A DNA stretch of 35,187 nucleotides from Streptosporangiaceae bacterium (lineage in GTDB: Bacteria > Actinomycetota > Actinomycetes > Streptosporangiales > Streptosporangiaceae), in contig JAFARZ010000057.1 of assembly GCA_019245115.1 (NCBI GenBank), forward strand, positions 1 to 35,187. The letters are read 5' to 3'. The position numbers and the translations under genes were made by a program. Under the pieces are notes generated by a model, which worked only from the letters and a program-made list of their open reading frames with translations, did not search any database and had not been told where the DNA came from. Every line of letters begins with the position of its first letter. The stretch's first letter is position 1. Shown here piece after piece: positions 15,324 to 22,179 of this stretch.

Positions 15324-18011
15324 ATGGCCGGATCCGTGCGCGCGTCTGCCGAAAATCACGCGACTCCAGTTCCGGAGCCGCCGCCGCCCCCGGCCAAGAT
15401 TCTGGCACCAGTACTTCCTGGCTGGATAGTCCCCCGGCCAAGAATTGAAAAATATATCGAGCAGGGTACGCGACGGGGAATCATAACTGCCATCTCCGGC
15501 CCTCCGGGCGCGGGGAAGACGACCGCGATCGCCGCGTGGGCGGCAGCCAGGCGGTCACCCGGGCCGGTGGCCTGGCTCAGCCTGGACGAATATGACAACC
15601 AGCCGGACTTGTTCTGGCCGTACCTGCTGGCCGCATTGCGGCGTGCCGATATACCGGCTATGCCGGGCTTCGCGGGTAATTCCTGGGAACTACCACGACT
15701 TGCCGCCATCCTGGCTGGTTTGCGCCAGCCAGGCGTGCTGGTACTCGACAACCTTCATCTGCTGCACGCCCCCAGGCTCATCACCGGGCTCCGCTATGTC
15801 CTCGCGCACGCCAGCCCAGGGTTGCGCGTCATAGCGTCTTCCCGCACCGATCCGCCACTGCCGCTTCATCAGTACCTGCTGACCGGGGACCTGACCGAGA
15901 TACGCGCGTCTCATCTCGCCTTCACCCCGGCCGAAGCCAGGCTACTGCTGCACAAACACGGTGTGACGTTGTCCTCCGAGGCATTCTTCGAACTGCTGCG
16001 GAGGACCGAGGGCTGGGCGGCCGGACTGCGTCTCGCCGCGCTTGACCTGCACGAGCATCCTGGGAACGCCGATCGCAAGCCAGCTGGCATGGCCGATCCG
16101 ACCGCCGCCTACCTGACCGGTGAAGTGCTCGACGCACAGCCACGGCGCGTGCGGGACTTCTTGCTGCGTACAAGCGTTCCTGACACCGTGAGCCCGGAGC
16201 TGGCGATGGCGCTGACCGGGCGAGAGCACGACCGGATAACGCTCTCAGCGCTGGTCAGAGCCAACATGTTCATCGAGCCTGCCGAGGACGGGTGGTATCG
16301 GTACCACCATCTCTTCCGCGAAGTTCTGCAGGCCAGGCTCCGGTACGACAGCCCGGACGTGATGACGGCGCTGCAGCGACAGACCGCCGACTGGTTCCGG
16401 CGGCGCGGGCGACTGGCTGACGCGCTGCGGCTCGCGGTGCGGGCCGACGACTGGCAGCTGGCCTCCGGTATCGTCGTCGACGAGCTTGCGGTGAGCACGC
16501 TCCTGGACCCGGAGGATGGGCGCGGCCTCGCGCGAAGCCTTCGCGCTATCCCGTTGCGTGAGGAATGGCAGGTGCCGCAGCCGTATCTCGCCACCGCGGC
16601 GGTTGCGCTGTCCGGCCTGTCTCACCCGGCCGACCGGGAGGATGAGTCCGGTACGGTGCGGCTGGGCCAGGCCGAGGACATCCTGCGCCGGCTGGGCCCT
16701 GACGATGAAGTACCGTCCCGCCTCGCCGCGACCCTCATCCGTTTCAAACTGGCGCAGCGCATGGGGCAACTGGAGGCCATGGCGGCCGCCGCGCAGGAGG
16801 CGGCGGTACAACTGGGCCAGCTACCGGCCGAGGTCCGTGCCCGGCACCCGGAGGCGGCGTTCTACGTGCTGGCCATGCGTGGCACCGCCGCGCTGTGGCT
16901 GGGGCACCTTGACGAGGCGGAACAGATCCTCGCCGAGGCTGAGATGGCACATGTGCCGGAAGCGCCGCCGGCCGTGCACGCCTACGGCATCGGCTGCCGC
17001 GCCGTGGCCGCGGCCCTGCACGGGCGGCTGAACCAAGCCGTCACGCTGGCGGCAAAGGCGTTCGCTTGCCGCAGACTGGACAGCCCGTCCGGCGAACCAC
17101 TGCCGAACCTGCTGGCCGACATCGCGCTCGGATTCGTGCATCTGGAGCGCTATGAACTCACCGAGGTCCGCGAGTCGCTCAAGCGCGTGGAAGCCGGCCT
17201 CCGCACCCACCGGGACCGAGCCGCCGCCAGCGTTGCCAGCCTCGTGGCGGCCGGCCTGTTCCTCGCCGAAGGCCGGCACACAGCAGCGGACAACATGCTC
17301 GCCAGGGCACGGCAGGGCTGGTCACCGCCGGACTGGCTGGAGCACCGGCTTACGCTGGCCGAAGCTCGCTCCATGGCGATGGCCGGGAACATCCTCGCGG
17401 CTCTGGACGCCGCAGACCGATGTAGCCGGTACTCGTCCTTCGACGCCGCGACATCAAAGGCCGTCGCGTGGGCCGCCGCGGGCGACTTCCGGAAGGCACA
17501 GCAGGCACTCGGACATGCGGACGGGCCGGCGGACAGGTCTGACCGCGATCTGCCGATGATCGACATGCTGCTGGTCGACGCCCGGATTCACTACGAAAAC
17601 GCTGACCCGGAAACGTGCACCCATTCGCTCGCCCGGGCATTCCGCATCGGCCGCGGTGAGGGTTATCGGCTGCCATTCGCGAGCCAGGGCGACTGGTTGC
17701 CCGCTGCCCTGCGTGCCGACGCTGAGCTCATGCGCGGCTACCGCACGCTGTTCCCGCCTGCTCACGGAGGGCAGGCGAAGAACGACGGGAAGACCACGGT
17801 GCCGGGCGATGCCGTCATCGAGCCGCTGACCGAGCGGGAACAGCAGGTGCTCAAGCGCGTGGCGCAGATGCTGAACACGGCTGAGATAGCTAGTGATCTG
17901 TACATATCGGTCAACACAGTCAAGACACACCTGAAAAGCATCCATCGCAAGCTGGCGGTTACTGATCGCCGGGGCGCGGTCCGGCGGGCCAGGCAGCTGA
18001 GCATGCTCTGA
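15324..18011 (+). CDS. MalT-like (LAL type) LuxR family transcriptional regulator, 895 aa
   Basis: A large ATP-binding LuxR-family activator of the STAND class. Walker A is GPPGAGKTT at residues 59-67 and Walker B-like VLVLDNLHLL is at 138-147. The winged-helix region follows (WYRYHHLFREVLQARL), then TPR-like helical repeats to about residue 800. The C-terminal LuxR helix-turn-helix covers 831-895, with EPLTEREQQVLKRVAQ and YISVNTVKTHLKSIHRKL. The ATG at 15324 is preferred because GGGGAGGA lies 4 bases upstream; the frame is open to 15084 but is not family-like there. No copy of the shared inverted repeat is seen at its own promoter. Its position inside the island makes it a candidate regulator. 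The inducer is unknown; relatives sense sugars or other ligands. Confidence 0.92.
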   Translation: MAGSVRASAENHATPVPEPPPPPAKILAPVLPGWIVPRPRIEKYIEQGTRRGIITAISGPPGAGKTTAIAAWAAARRSPGPVAWLSLDEYDNQPDLFWPYLLAALRRADIPAMPGFAGNSWELPRLAAILAGLRQPGVLVLDNLHLLHAPRLITGLRYVLAHASPGLRVIASSRTDPPLPLHQYLLTGDLTEIRASHLAFTPAEARLLLHKHGVTLSSEAFFELLRRTEGWAAGLRLAALDLHEHPGNADRKPAGMADPTAAYLTGEVLDAQPRRVRDFLLRTSVPDTVSPELAMALTGREHDRITLSALVRANMFIEPAEDGWYRYHHLFREVLQARLRYDSPDVMTALQRQTADWFRRRGRLADALRLAVRADDWQLASGIVVDELAVSTLLDPEDGRGLARSLRAIPLREEWQVPQPYLATAAVALSGLSHPADREDESGTVRLGQAEDILRRLGPDDEVPSRLAATLIRFKLAQRMGQLEAMAAAAQEAAVQLGQLPAEVRARHPEAAFYVLAMRGTAALWLGHLDEAEQILAEAEMAHVPEAPPAVHAYGIGCRAVAAALHGRLNQAVTLAAKAFACRRLDSPSGEPLPNLLADIALGFVHLERYELTEVRESLKRVEAGLRTHRDRAAASVASLVAAGLFLAEGRHTAADNMLARARQGWSPPDWLEHRLTLAEARSMAMAGNILAALDAADRCSRYSSFDAATSKAVAWAAAGDFRKAQQALGHADGPADRSDRDLPMIDMLLVDARIHYENADPETCTHSLARAFRIGRGEGYRLPFASQGDWLPAALRADAELMRGYRTLFPPAHGGQAKNDGKTTVPGDAVIEPLTEREQQVLKRVAQMLNTAEIASDLYISVNTVKTHLKSIHRKLAVTDRRGAVRRARQLSML

Positions 18012-18250
18012 CGCCCATCAGGTGCCGGCTCATCGCACCGGATCGGCCTCCCGGCCATCGGCGCTCTTGCCATCGGCGCTCTGGGCGGTGGCGGTCCATT
18101 CCGCACCGGTCTGCCGGCGAAAGGCGGCGACGGCGGATTGGATGGTCGGGTAAAAGCGCCGGGGTCGATCGGTCCTGGTAAGCCGCGGTGACGGTGATAT
18201 CACCCCCGATAGCCCTCCCTTACTGAGGCCGATGAGCAAAAGGCGACCCG
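18012..18250. other. Region without a recognised gene
   Basis: After the LuxR stop there is a direct repeat, ccatcggcgctct, at about 18055 and 18071, and GATCGGCC-TCCC-GGCCATC, which may be a weak terminator. A half copy of the shared element, TATCACCCC, lies at 18198-18206 without a right half. A minus-strand open frame (18030-18239) gives no recognisable protein. Confidence 0.4.
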
Positions 18251-18450
18251 ATGACAGCTTGGCCGGATCCGTTCATGGGCTGGACATGGCAGAACGTGCG
18301 GCATGCCGCCATCGCTGTCAGGCAGGGGGGGAATCCCGCGTTGACGGTGCTGAACGCCGCGGTGGGGTTGCGCCAGGAGGGCAAGGCCGAGAGCGCGATG
18401 AACGCGCTCAAGTCAATGATGAAGACGACCGCCAGGGTGCGGCGGGCCGG
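18251..18450 (+). pseudogene. Truncated small protein gene, family not recognised
   Basis: The ATG at 18251 opens a natural-looking helical sequence: WPDPFMGWTWQNVRHAA, AVRQGGNPALTVLNAAVGL, RQEGKAESAMNALKSMMKTT. Third positions are mostly G/C, as in real genes of the window. After about residue 66 the reading becomes unnatural and continues as antisense of the membrane-protein fragment and the SHOCT gene until 18763, so the real gene appears cut at about 18450-18480. An alternative is a complete small protein whose stop was lost. The opposite strand here gives a Cys/Ser-rich unnatural translation and is rejected. Confidence 0.45.
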
Positions 18451-18489
18451 AGCGGAATCGCAGGTTCCGGCTGAGCAGGTCGTGATCGG

Positions 18490-18667
18490 CCAGTGGTGCC
18501 ACGTTGGCGACGTACCGGTTGGTGTTCGAGACCTGGTTGGCGGTCCAGATGGCGAGGACGGAAAGCGGTGCCAGCAGGCAGCCGATGACGATGAGTACAA
18601 GCGCGACCGGTGCGCGCCAGCCGAATCGCCAGGCGTGTGTCAGCTCGCCCTCCGGCCGCCCGCGCTG
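18490..18667 (-). pseudogene. Headless and tailless fragment of an actinobacterial membrane protein
   Basis: The minus strand reads GWRAPVALVLIVIGCLLAP, then LSVLAIWTANQVSNTNRYVA and NVAPLA, which is the typical N-terminal membrane region (one TM helix followed by the NTxRYVxxVAPLA segment) of a common actinobacterial membrane protein of unknown function. After PLADHDLL the frame becomes unnatural and stops. It has no ATG, GTG or TTG: it is in the same frame as the SHOCT gene and begins directly after that gene's TAG at 18668-18670. It is therefore a remnant, cut off at the front next to the SHOCT gene and at the back near 18490. Confidence 0.6.
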
Positions 18668-19054
18668 CTAACGAGCATTCATTCCTGGCGCGTACAGGAT
18701 CTTGTCCTTGCCCCGGCGGAACTCATCGTCATTGATCACGCCTTGGTCGCGGAGATCAGCTAGCCTGGCTAGTTCGCTGGCGCTGCCCGAGCCCGTCTTC
18801 CCGTCATGGACTCGCGCCGGGTAACCGGTGGCCTGCCGCTCCTGCATGGTGCTACCGCGCGCGATCAGGTAGATCGTGACGCCGATCAGCGGCAGCAGAA
18901 GGACCAGCACGAACCAGCCGGCCTTGGCCCAGCCGCCGATATCCCTGCTGCGGAAGATATCGATGACGATCCAGACAACTGTGAAGATCCACAGCATCCA
19001 GAGGAAGAACCACAGCATTGAAAGGAATATGTCGAGTAGCGGATAACCGGACAT
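18668..19054 (-). CDS. PLDc_N/SHOCT domain membrane protein, 128 aa
   Basis: A small inner-membrane protein. TM1 is about residues 8-31 (IFLSMLWFFLWMLWIFTVVW) and TM2 about 41-65 (GWFVLVLLLPLIGVTIYLIA); between them is FRSRDIGGWAKAGW, as in PLDc_N (cardiolipin synthase N-terminal) domains. The C-terminus, ELARLADLRDQGVINDDEF with RRGKDKIL, is a SHOCT motif, a short C-terminal helix pair found in many stress-associated proteins. GGTGAGAG precedes the ATG at 19054. A copy of the shared inverted repeat is centred 88 bp upstream. The biochemical role of such proteins is not known. Confidence 0.9.
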   Translation of the reverse strand: MSGYPLLDIFLSMLWFFLWMLWIFTVVWIVIDIFRSRDIGGWAKAGWFVLVLLLPLIGVTIYLIARGSTMQERQATGYPARVHDGKTGSGSASELARLADLRDQGVINDDEFRRGKDKILYAPGMNAR

Positions 19055-19134
19055 CTCTCACCATCCTGATCCGTGGCGCGCCGGTGGCGGCCTGTCTATG
19101 CGTTCACGATGTCCGCTGGTCATGCTGTCCGCGT

Positions 19135-19149
19135 CACCCATCCGGGATG
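19135..19149. promoter_or_regulatory. Copy 6 of the shared inverted repeat
   Basis: CACCCA-TCC-GGGATG, preceded by GT; one base of the right half differs (A for T). Centre 88 bp upstream of the SHOCT protein start, read on the minus strand. Confidence 0.55.
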
Positions 19150-19221
19150 GTCATCCAGCGGGCCAGACCTGCGGCCTGCGCAGCGAATGCAGCGTCGATC
19201 CGAACAAGGACAGCCGATCCC

Positions 19222-20073
19222 TCACCAAGCCGGCCATCGAGTCGTCCGTGCCGCCGGTCGACCTTTCGGCGGCCATCGCCGACCGGGTGGACTCCCGCTG
19301 GACCTTTCCGCACCGTTCTGTTCCCTTCTCGCCAGTGGTTTCAGCACCCGCGCTAATCCCGAAGGCTTCCTGACCGCGGTTCCGGGTTCACCACCCCGGC
19401 CGGGTGAGTCTTCTGGCGGGAGGTCCGGGTGCTCTGCTCTACGGAAGGCACTGACCAGCCGTGCCACCAGGGTGGCGAGGAAAACCTGGCCGGTGAGCGC
19501 CTCAAGGACCGCCACGGCTCGTCCGCCCTCCCCGGCCGCGGTGAAATCTCCGTATCCGAGGGTGGTCAACGTGGTGAAGCTGAAGTACTGGAACGTGTGT
19601 ACGTTTGCTGGCTGGCCCTTGGCGAAGAAGCTGCCGGTGCCCAGACGGTCGATCGCGGCGTAGAAGGCAGCGAACATAAGCCCGATGAGCAGGTAGGCGC
19701 TCAGTGCCGCGTAGATGCTCTGGACCGTCACGCTGTCCCAGCTCAGCACGCGCCTGAGCGTGACGACCACGGTAAGCAGCAGCATGAGGCCGGTCCAGAT
19801 GCTGGCCACGCCCAGGCCTGTGTCGCCGTCGGTCAGCGCGAGCACGAAAGCGACGGCGGAGCCGGCCAGCACCGCGGCACCCATCTTGCGCGCCATCTTC
19901 GGGTGCAGCGGAGCATCCCGCAACGCGAGCAGCGTCACCGCCACGAACAACGCGATCTGAGCTGCCTCGGTCCCGCGGCCACCAGTAAACGCCGAGATCA
20001 GGTAGGTGGCGACCAAGGTCACGAGGACCAGGCCGTACCGGCCGGGACGGCGCGCCCGCTCACCTTCGTACAT
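19222..20073 (-). CDS. Two-helix-type potassium channel protein, 283 aa
   Basis: An inner-membrane ion channel. Hydrophobic segments lie near residues 13-30, 36-50, 64-80, 90-106 and 118-141. The pore helix and selectivity filter are FTTLTTLGYGDFTA with TLGYGD at 171-176, followed by the inner helix ALTGQVFLATLVARLVSAF. The filter predicts K+ selectivity. Relatives usually end a few residues after the inner helix; here the frame continues about 65 residues with a Pro/Gly/Arg-rich tail (from about 219) that overlaps a copy of the shared inverted repeat at 19392-19406. The tail therefore may be run-on into former intergenic DNA after loss of the original stop. Divergent from the CMD remnant. 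Confidence 0.88.
   Translation of the reverse strand: MYEGERARRPGRYGLVLVTLVATYLISAFTGGRGTEAAQIALFVAVTLLALRDAPLHPKMARKMGAAVLAGSAVAFVLALTDGDTGLGVASIWTGLMLLLTVVVTLRRVLSWDSVTVQSIYAALSAYLLIGLMFAAFYAAIDRLGTGSFFAKGQPANVHTFQYFSFTTLTTLGYGDFTAAGEGGRAVAVLEALTGQVFLATLVARLVSAFRRAEHPDLPPEDSPGRGGEPGTAVRKPSGLARVLKPLARREQNGAERSSGSPPGRRWPPKGRPAARTTRWPAW
19392..19406. promoter_or_regulatory. Copy 8 of the shared inverted repeat (inside the channel tail)
   Basis: CACCCC-GGC-CGGGTG, an exact match to CACCC-N5-GGGTG. On the minus strand it reads CTCACCC-N5-GGGTGG. It lies in the low-complexity tail of the channel frame and far from any current start on either strand, which fits a promoter whose gene was lost. Confidence 0.45.
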
Positions 20074-20106
20074 GGCCCCAGAACACGCGTCGGACCGACG
20101 CCCGCA

Positions 20107-20121
20107 ACCACCCAGTGCGGG
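20107..20121. promoter_or_regulatory. Copy 7 of the shared inverted repeat
   Basis: CACCCA-GTG-CGGGTG, an exact match; on the minus strand it is preceded by TT. Centre 41 bp upstream of the channel start and 85 bp upstream of the CMD remnant start. A TACTCT at 20168-20173 could be the -10 box of the plus-strand gene. Confidence 0.6.
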
Positions 20122-20198
20122 TGAAGTCGCGCGACCGGTACTCGGACGAGCGTTGCTGGCGAGAGGTACTCTGCTCGGCGACCGAAGGGAATCAGATC

Positions 20199-20381
20199 AT
20201 GTCTAGTCCAGTCAGCGCTGAGGTTGACGATACGACCAGGAACGTGCTGTCCAGCTTGTCGGCAGGCGACATCGACGTGCTGGCCGAAGGCCTTGAATAC
20301 CGCGAGCAGTGGCGGCAGATGAGCGGGCTGGACGAGCGCAGTTACGCCCTGGTCAACTCCGGTATCCTCCGCGACGGGTGA
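20199..20381 (+). pseudogene. N-terminal remnant of a carboxymuconolactone decarboxylase-like gene, 60 codons
   Basis: ATG at 20199 with GAAGGGA upstream opens a 60-residue frame. It contains VLSSLSAGDIDVLAEGLEYR and SGLDERSYALV, which resembles the N-terminal part of actinobacterial CMD/AhpD-like proteins; in these ALV is followed by a helix (KIAALIALDAPP type) and the rest of the fold. Here it is replaced by NSGILRDG and a stop, so the gene is cut after about residue 52. Its end overlaps the end of the nucleotidyltransferase frame on the other strand (20353-20381). Without the Cys-containing core it cannot act as an AhpD-like enzyme. Confidence 0.5.
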
Positions 20382-21036
20382 GGCGCCCGCAGCCGGAGCC
20401 GGCGCGCGATAAGCGCGCATCCGGATGGATATTCCGGACAATTCGCGCAAGGTCGGCCGGTGTGTCGACATCGTCCGGGCTTCCCGTGTCGCCGCACTCC
20501 ACCAATGTGACCAGGTCCTGCTGGGCCCGCAGGAAACCTCTGGCCCCGGTGTCGCCGGTAGCGCTGGCGATCACGTCGGCCCAGTGTTCCCTGGCGATGA
20601 GCACCGGATTGCGCGGCTTCCCGGCGTAGGCGGCGACGGCCACGCTGGCCCCTGCCCGGTACGCGTCGATCAGCCGACGCACCGCCGCCGCACCGATCAG
20701 CGGCTGATCCGCCAGCGCGATCACCGCCGCGCCAACCCCTTCAAGTGCCGCACCGTCAGCTCCCGGGGCACCTAGGGCCGTCAGCGCCACTCGCAGCGAC
20801 GACCCCATGCCGGTCCGCCACGCCGGGTTGTAAACAGTATGCACACCAACGAGCCCGGGCCCTAGTTCGGGCGCGGCGCCGGTGACGACCAGCACGGGAT
20901 CGGCGCCTCCGGTTCGGAGCAGCGCCACGCCACGTTCGGCGAGCGTCATCCCGTCCAGTTCGATCAGCGCCTTCGGCTGGCCGAACCGCGCACCTTCCCC
21001 CGCGGCGAGCAAAACGCCCGCTACCTGCGTCAGCAC
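20353..21036 (-). CDS. MobA/MocA-like nucleotidyltransferase, 227 aa
   Basis: A NTP-transferase of the molybdenum-cofactor cytidylyl- or guanylyltransferase family. The N-terminus has the nucleotide-binding LLAAGEGARFGQPKALIELD. The middle has the ALADQPLIG motif (metal-binding Asp) and the NPVLI segment, and near the end DVDTPADL. This matches cytidylyltransferases (MocA type) that make the cytosine form of the molybdopterin cofactor for xanthine or CO dehydrogenases. The start is GTG at 21036, just before the nucleotide-binding strand; the frame is open to 21756 but that region is the methyltransferase on the other strand. The last 25 residues after RNIHPDA are Arg/Gly-rich and probably run-on into the CMD remnant. 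The XdhC gene 1.1 kb away is the likely partner. Confidence 0.85.
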   Translation of the reverse strand: MLTQVAGVLLAAGEGARFGQPKALIELDGMTLAERGVALLRTGGADPVLVVTGAAPELGPGLVGVHTVYNPAWRTGMGSSLRVALTALGAPGADGAALEGVGAAVIALADQPLIGAAAVRRLIDAYRAGASVAVAAYAGKPRNPVLIAREHWADVIASATGDTGARGFLRAQQDLVTLVECGDTGSPDDVDTPADLARIVRNIHPDARLSRAGSGCGRLTRRGGYRS

Positions 21037-21138
21037 GGCCCCAGCGTACGACGTGCCCTGCTGGGTGAGGGCACCGGTACGGCAAGAGGCCGCAACGTCC
21101 TGATACGATCCTCCGGACTGGGGGGCCAGCGCGATGCG

Positions 21139-21960
21139 ATGGTGGTGAGCCAGATAAAGGAAAAGCTCCCCGAAGGGCTGGATACCACGATCCCGAACGT
21201 CGCCAGGATTTACGACTACCTGCTGGGCGGTAAGGACAACTTCGCGGCGGACCGGGCGGCAGCCGAGCGACTGCTGACCGTGATCCCCGACGTCGCCGCG
21301 ATAGCGGCCGACAACCGAGCCTTCCTCGGCCGCGCGGTCCGGTACCTCACCAGCATGGGCATCAGGCAGTTCCTCGACCTGGGTAGCGGCCTTCCTACCC
21401 GGTCCAACGTGCATGAGGTGGCCCAGGAGCAGGTGCTCGGCAGCCGCGTGGTGTACGTCGACTATGACTCCGTCGTAGCCTTGCACGGCAAGGCTCTGCT
21501 GGCATCCGGCGGCTCCGTCGCGGTGCTGCACGCTGACCTGACGGAACCCTCCGTCATCCTGGAGCATCCCGACCTGCTCCACGTGCTGGACCTGAGCCGG
21601 CCAGTCGGGGTGATCTTCGCCTCCGCTCTGCACTTCGTTCCCGATGAGGCGGACCCGTGGGACATCGTCGCCCAGTATCGCGACCGCCTGTGCTCTGGCA
21701 GCTACATAGCGATCACGCACGCACCCGCGCGGGTGCCCGGCGAAGATCCCGAACACGACGAGGAGAACGCGGCCAGCTTCTTCTGTCAGACGTCCGCGCC
21801 CCTATACATGCGGCCGCTGGCGGAGATCGAGCGCTTCTTCGACGGCTTCGACGTGGTCGAGCCCGGTGTCGTGTTCATGCAGGACTGGCGCCCCGACCCG
21901 GGGAGTCACGCGGCCGGCCGGCACCGGTCATTCCGCGCAGGAGTCGGCCGCAAGCCCTAG
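21139..21960 (+). CDS. S-adenosyl methyltransferase, DUF574 type, 273 aa
   Basis: An actinobacteria-specific SAM-dependent methyltransferase family (Methyltransf_19, formerly DUF574). The family signature is IPNVARIYDYLLGGKDNFAA at about 18-37; the SAM-binding motif I is FLDLGSGLPT, and YVDYDSVV follows as motif II. The IFASALHFVPDEADPWDIV and YIAITHAP blocks are also conserved. ATG at 21139 is used. It is soluble. The substrate is not established for this family. It is divergent from the nucleotidyltransferase with about 100 bp between them, and ends before a tandem repeat and a large palindrome. Confidence 0.92.
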   Translation: MVVSQIKEKLPEGLDTTIPNVARIYDYLLGGKDNFAADRAAAERLLTVIPDVAAIAADNRAFLGRAVRYLTSMGIRQFLDLGSGLPTRSNVHEVAQEQVLGSRVVYVDYDSVVALHGKALLASGGSVAVLHADLTEPSVILEHPDLLHVLDLSRPVGVIFASALHFVPDEADPWDIVAQYRDRLCSGSYIAITHAPARVPGEDPEHDEENAASFFCQTSAPLYMRPLAEIERFFDGFDVVEPGVVFMQDWRPDPGSHAAGRHRSFRAGVGRKP

Positions 21961-22095
21961 CGCGGCGAACAGAGCGAGCTTCGCGGTCAGCCCAGCGCAA
22001 ACGGTGACCCCGCGGCGTGCGTGAGCAAGCTTCGCCGGTCAGCCCGCCGCAAACGGTGGCCCCGCGGCGAGCGGAGCGAGCTTCGCGGGGTCGCC
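21961..22095. repeat. About 51-bp tandem repeat, 2.6 copies
   Basis: Units begin cgcggcg at 21961, 22011 and 22063. The first two (50 and 52 bp) share gagc-agcttcgc, ggtcagccc, gcaaacggtg and ccc blocks; the third is cut short and runs into the large palindrome. It is intergenic, directly after the methyltransferase stop codon. Confidence 0.85.
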
Positions 22096-22134
22096 TGGCC
22101 GGAAGGGCCTTTCAGGCCCTTCCGGCCAGGCGAC
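22090..22134. terminator. Perfect 21-bp palindrome, likely bidirectional terminator
   Basis: Arms 22090-22110 and 22114-22134 are exactly complementary over 21 bp with a TTC loop; the arm core is CCTGGCCGGAAGGGCC. It sits between two converging genes (methyltransferase ending 21960, XdhC ending 22180). A strong bidirectional terminator is the simplest reading; there is no T tract. Confidence 0.7.
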
Positions 22135-22179
22135 ACTACGGCGAGAAGCGTCGCAGGCGGGGGTCCGGGGGGTTGGTTT

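Noticed and set aside
18198..18206. Possible ninth copy of the shared element (TATCACCCC)
   Set aside because: Only the left half is present; the right half does not match.
18030..18239. Minus-strand 69-codon frame after the LuxR gene
   Set aside because: No ribosome binding site and no recognisable family.
20353..21756. Long form (467 codons) of the nucleotidyltransferase
   Set aside because: The first 240 codons are antisense to the methyltransferase and not natural; the family start is at the GTG at 21036.
21961..22134. CRISPR array
   Set aside because: Only two and a half units, no unique spacers and no cas genes.
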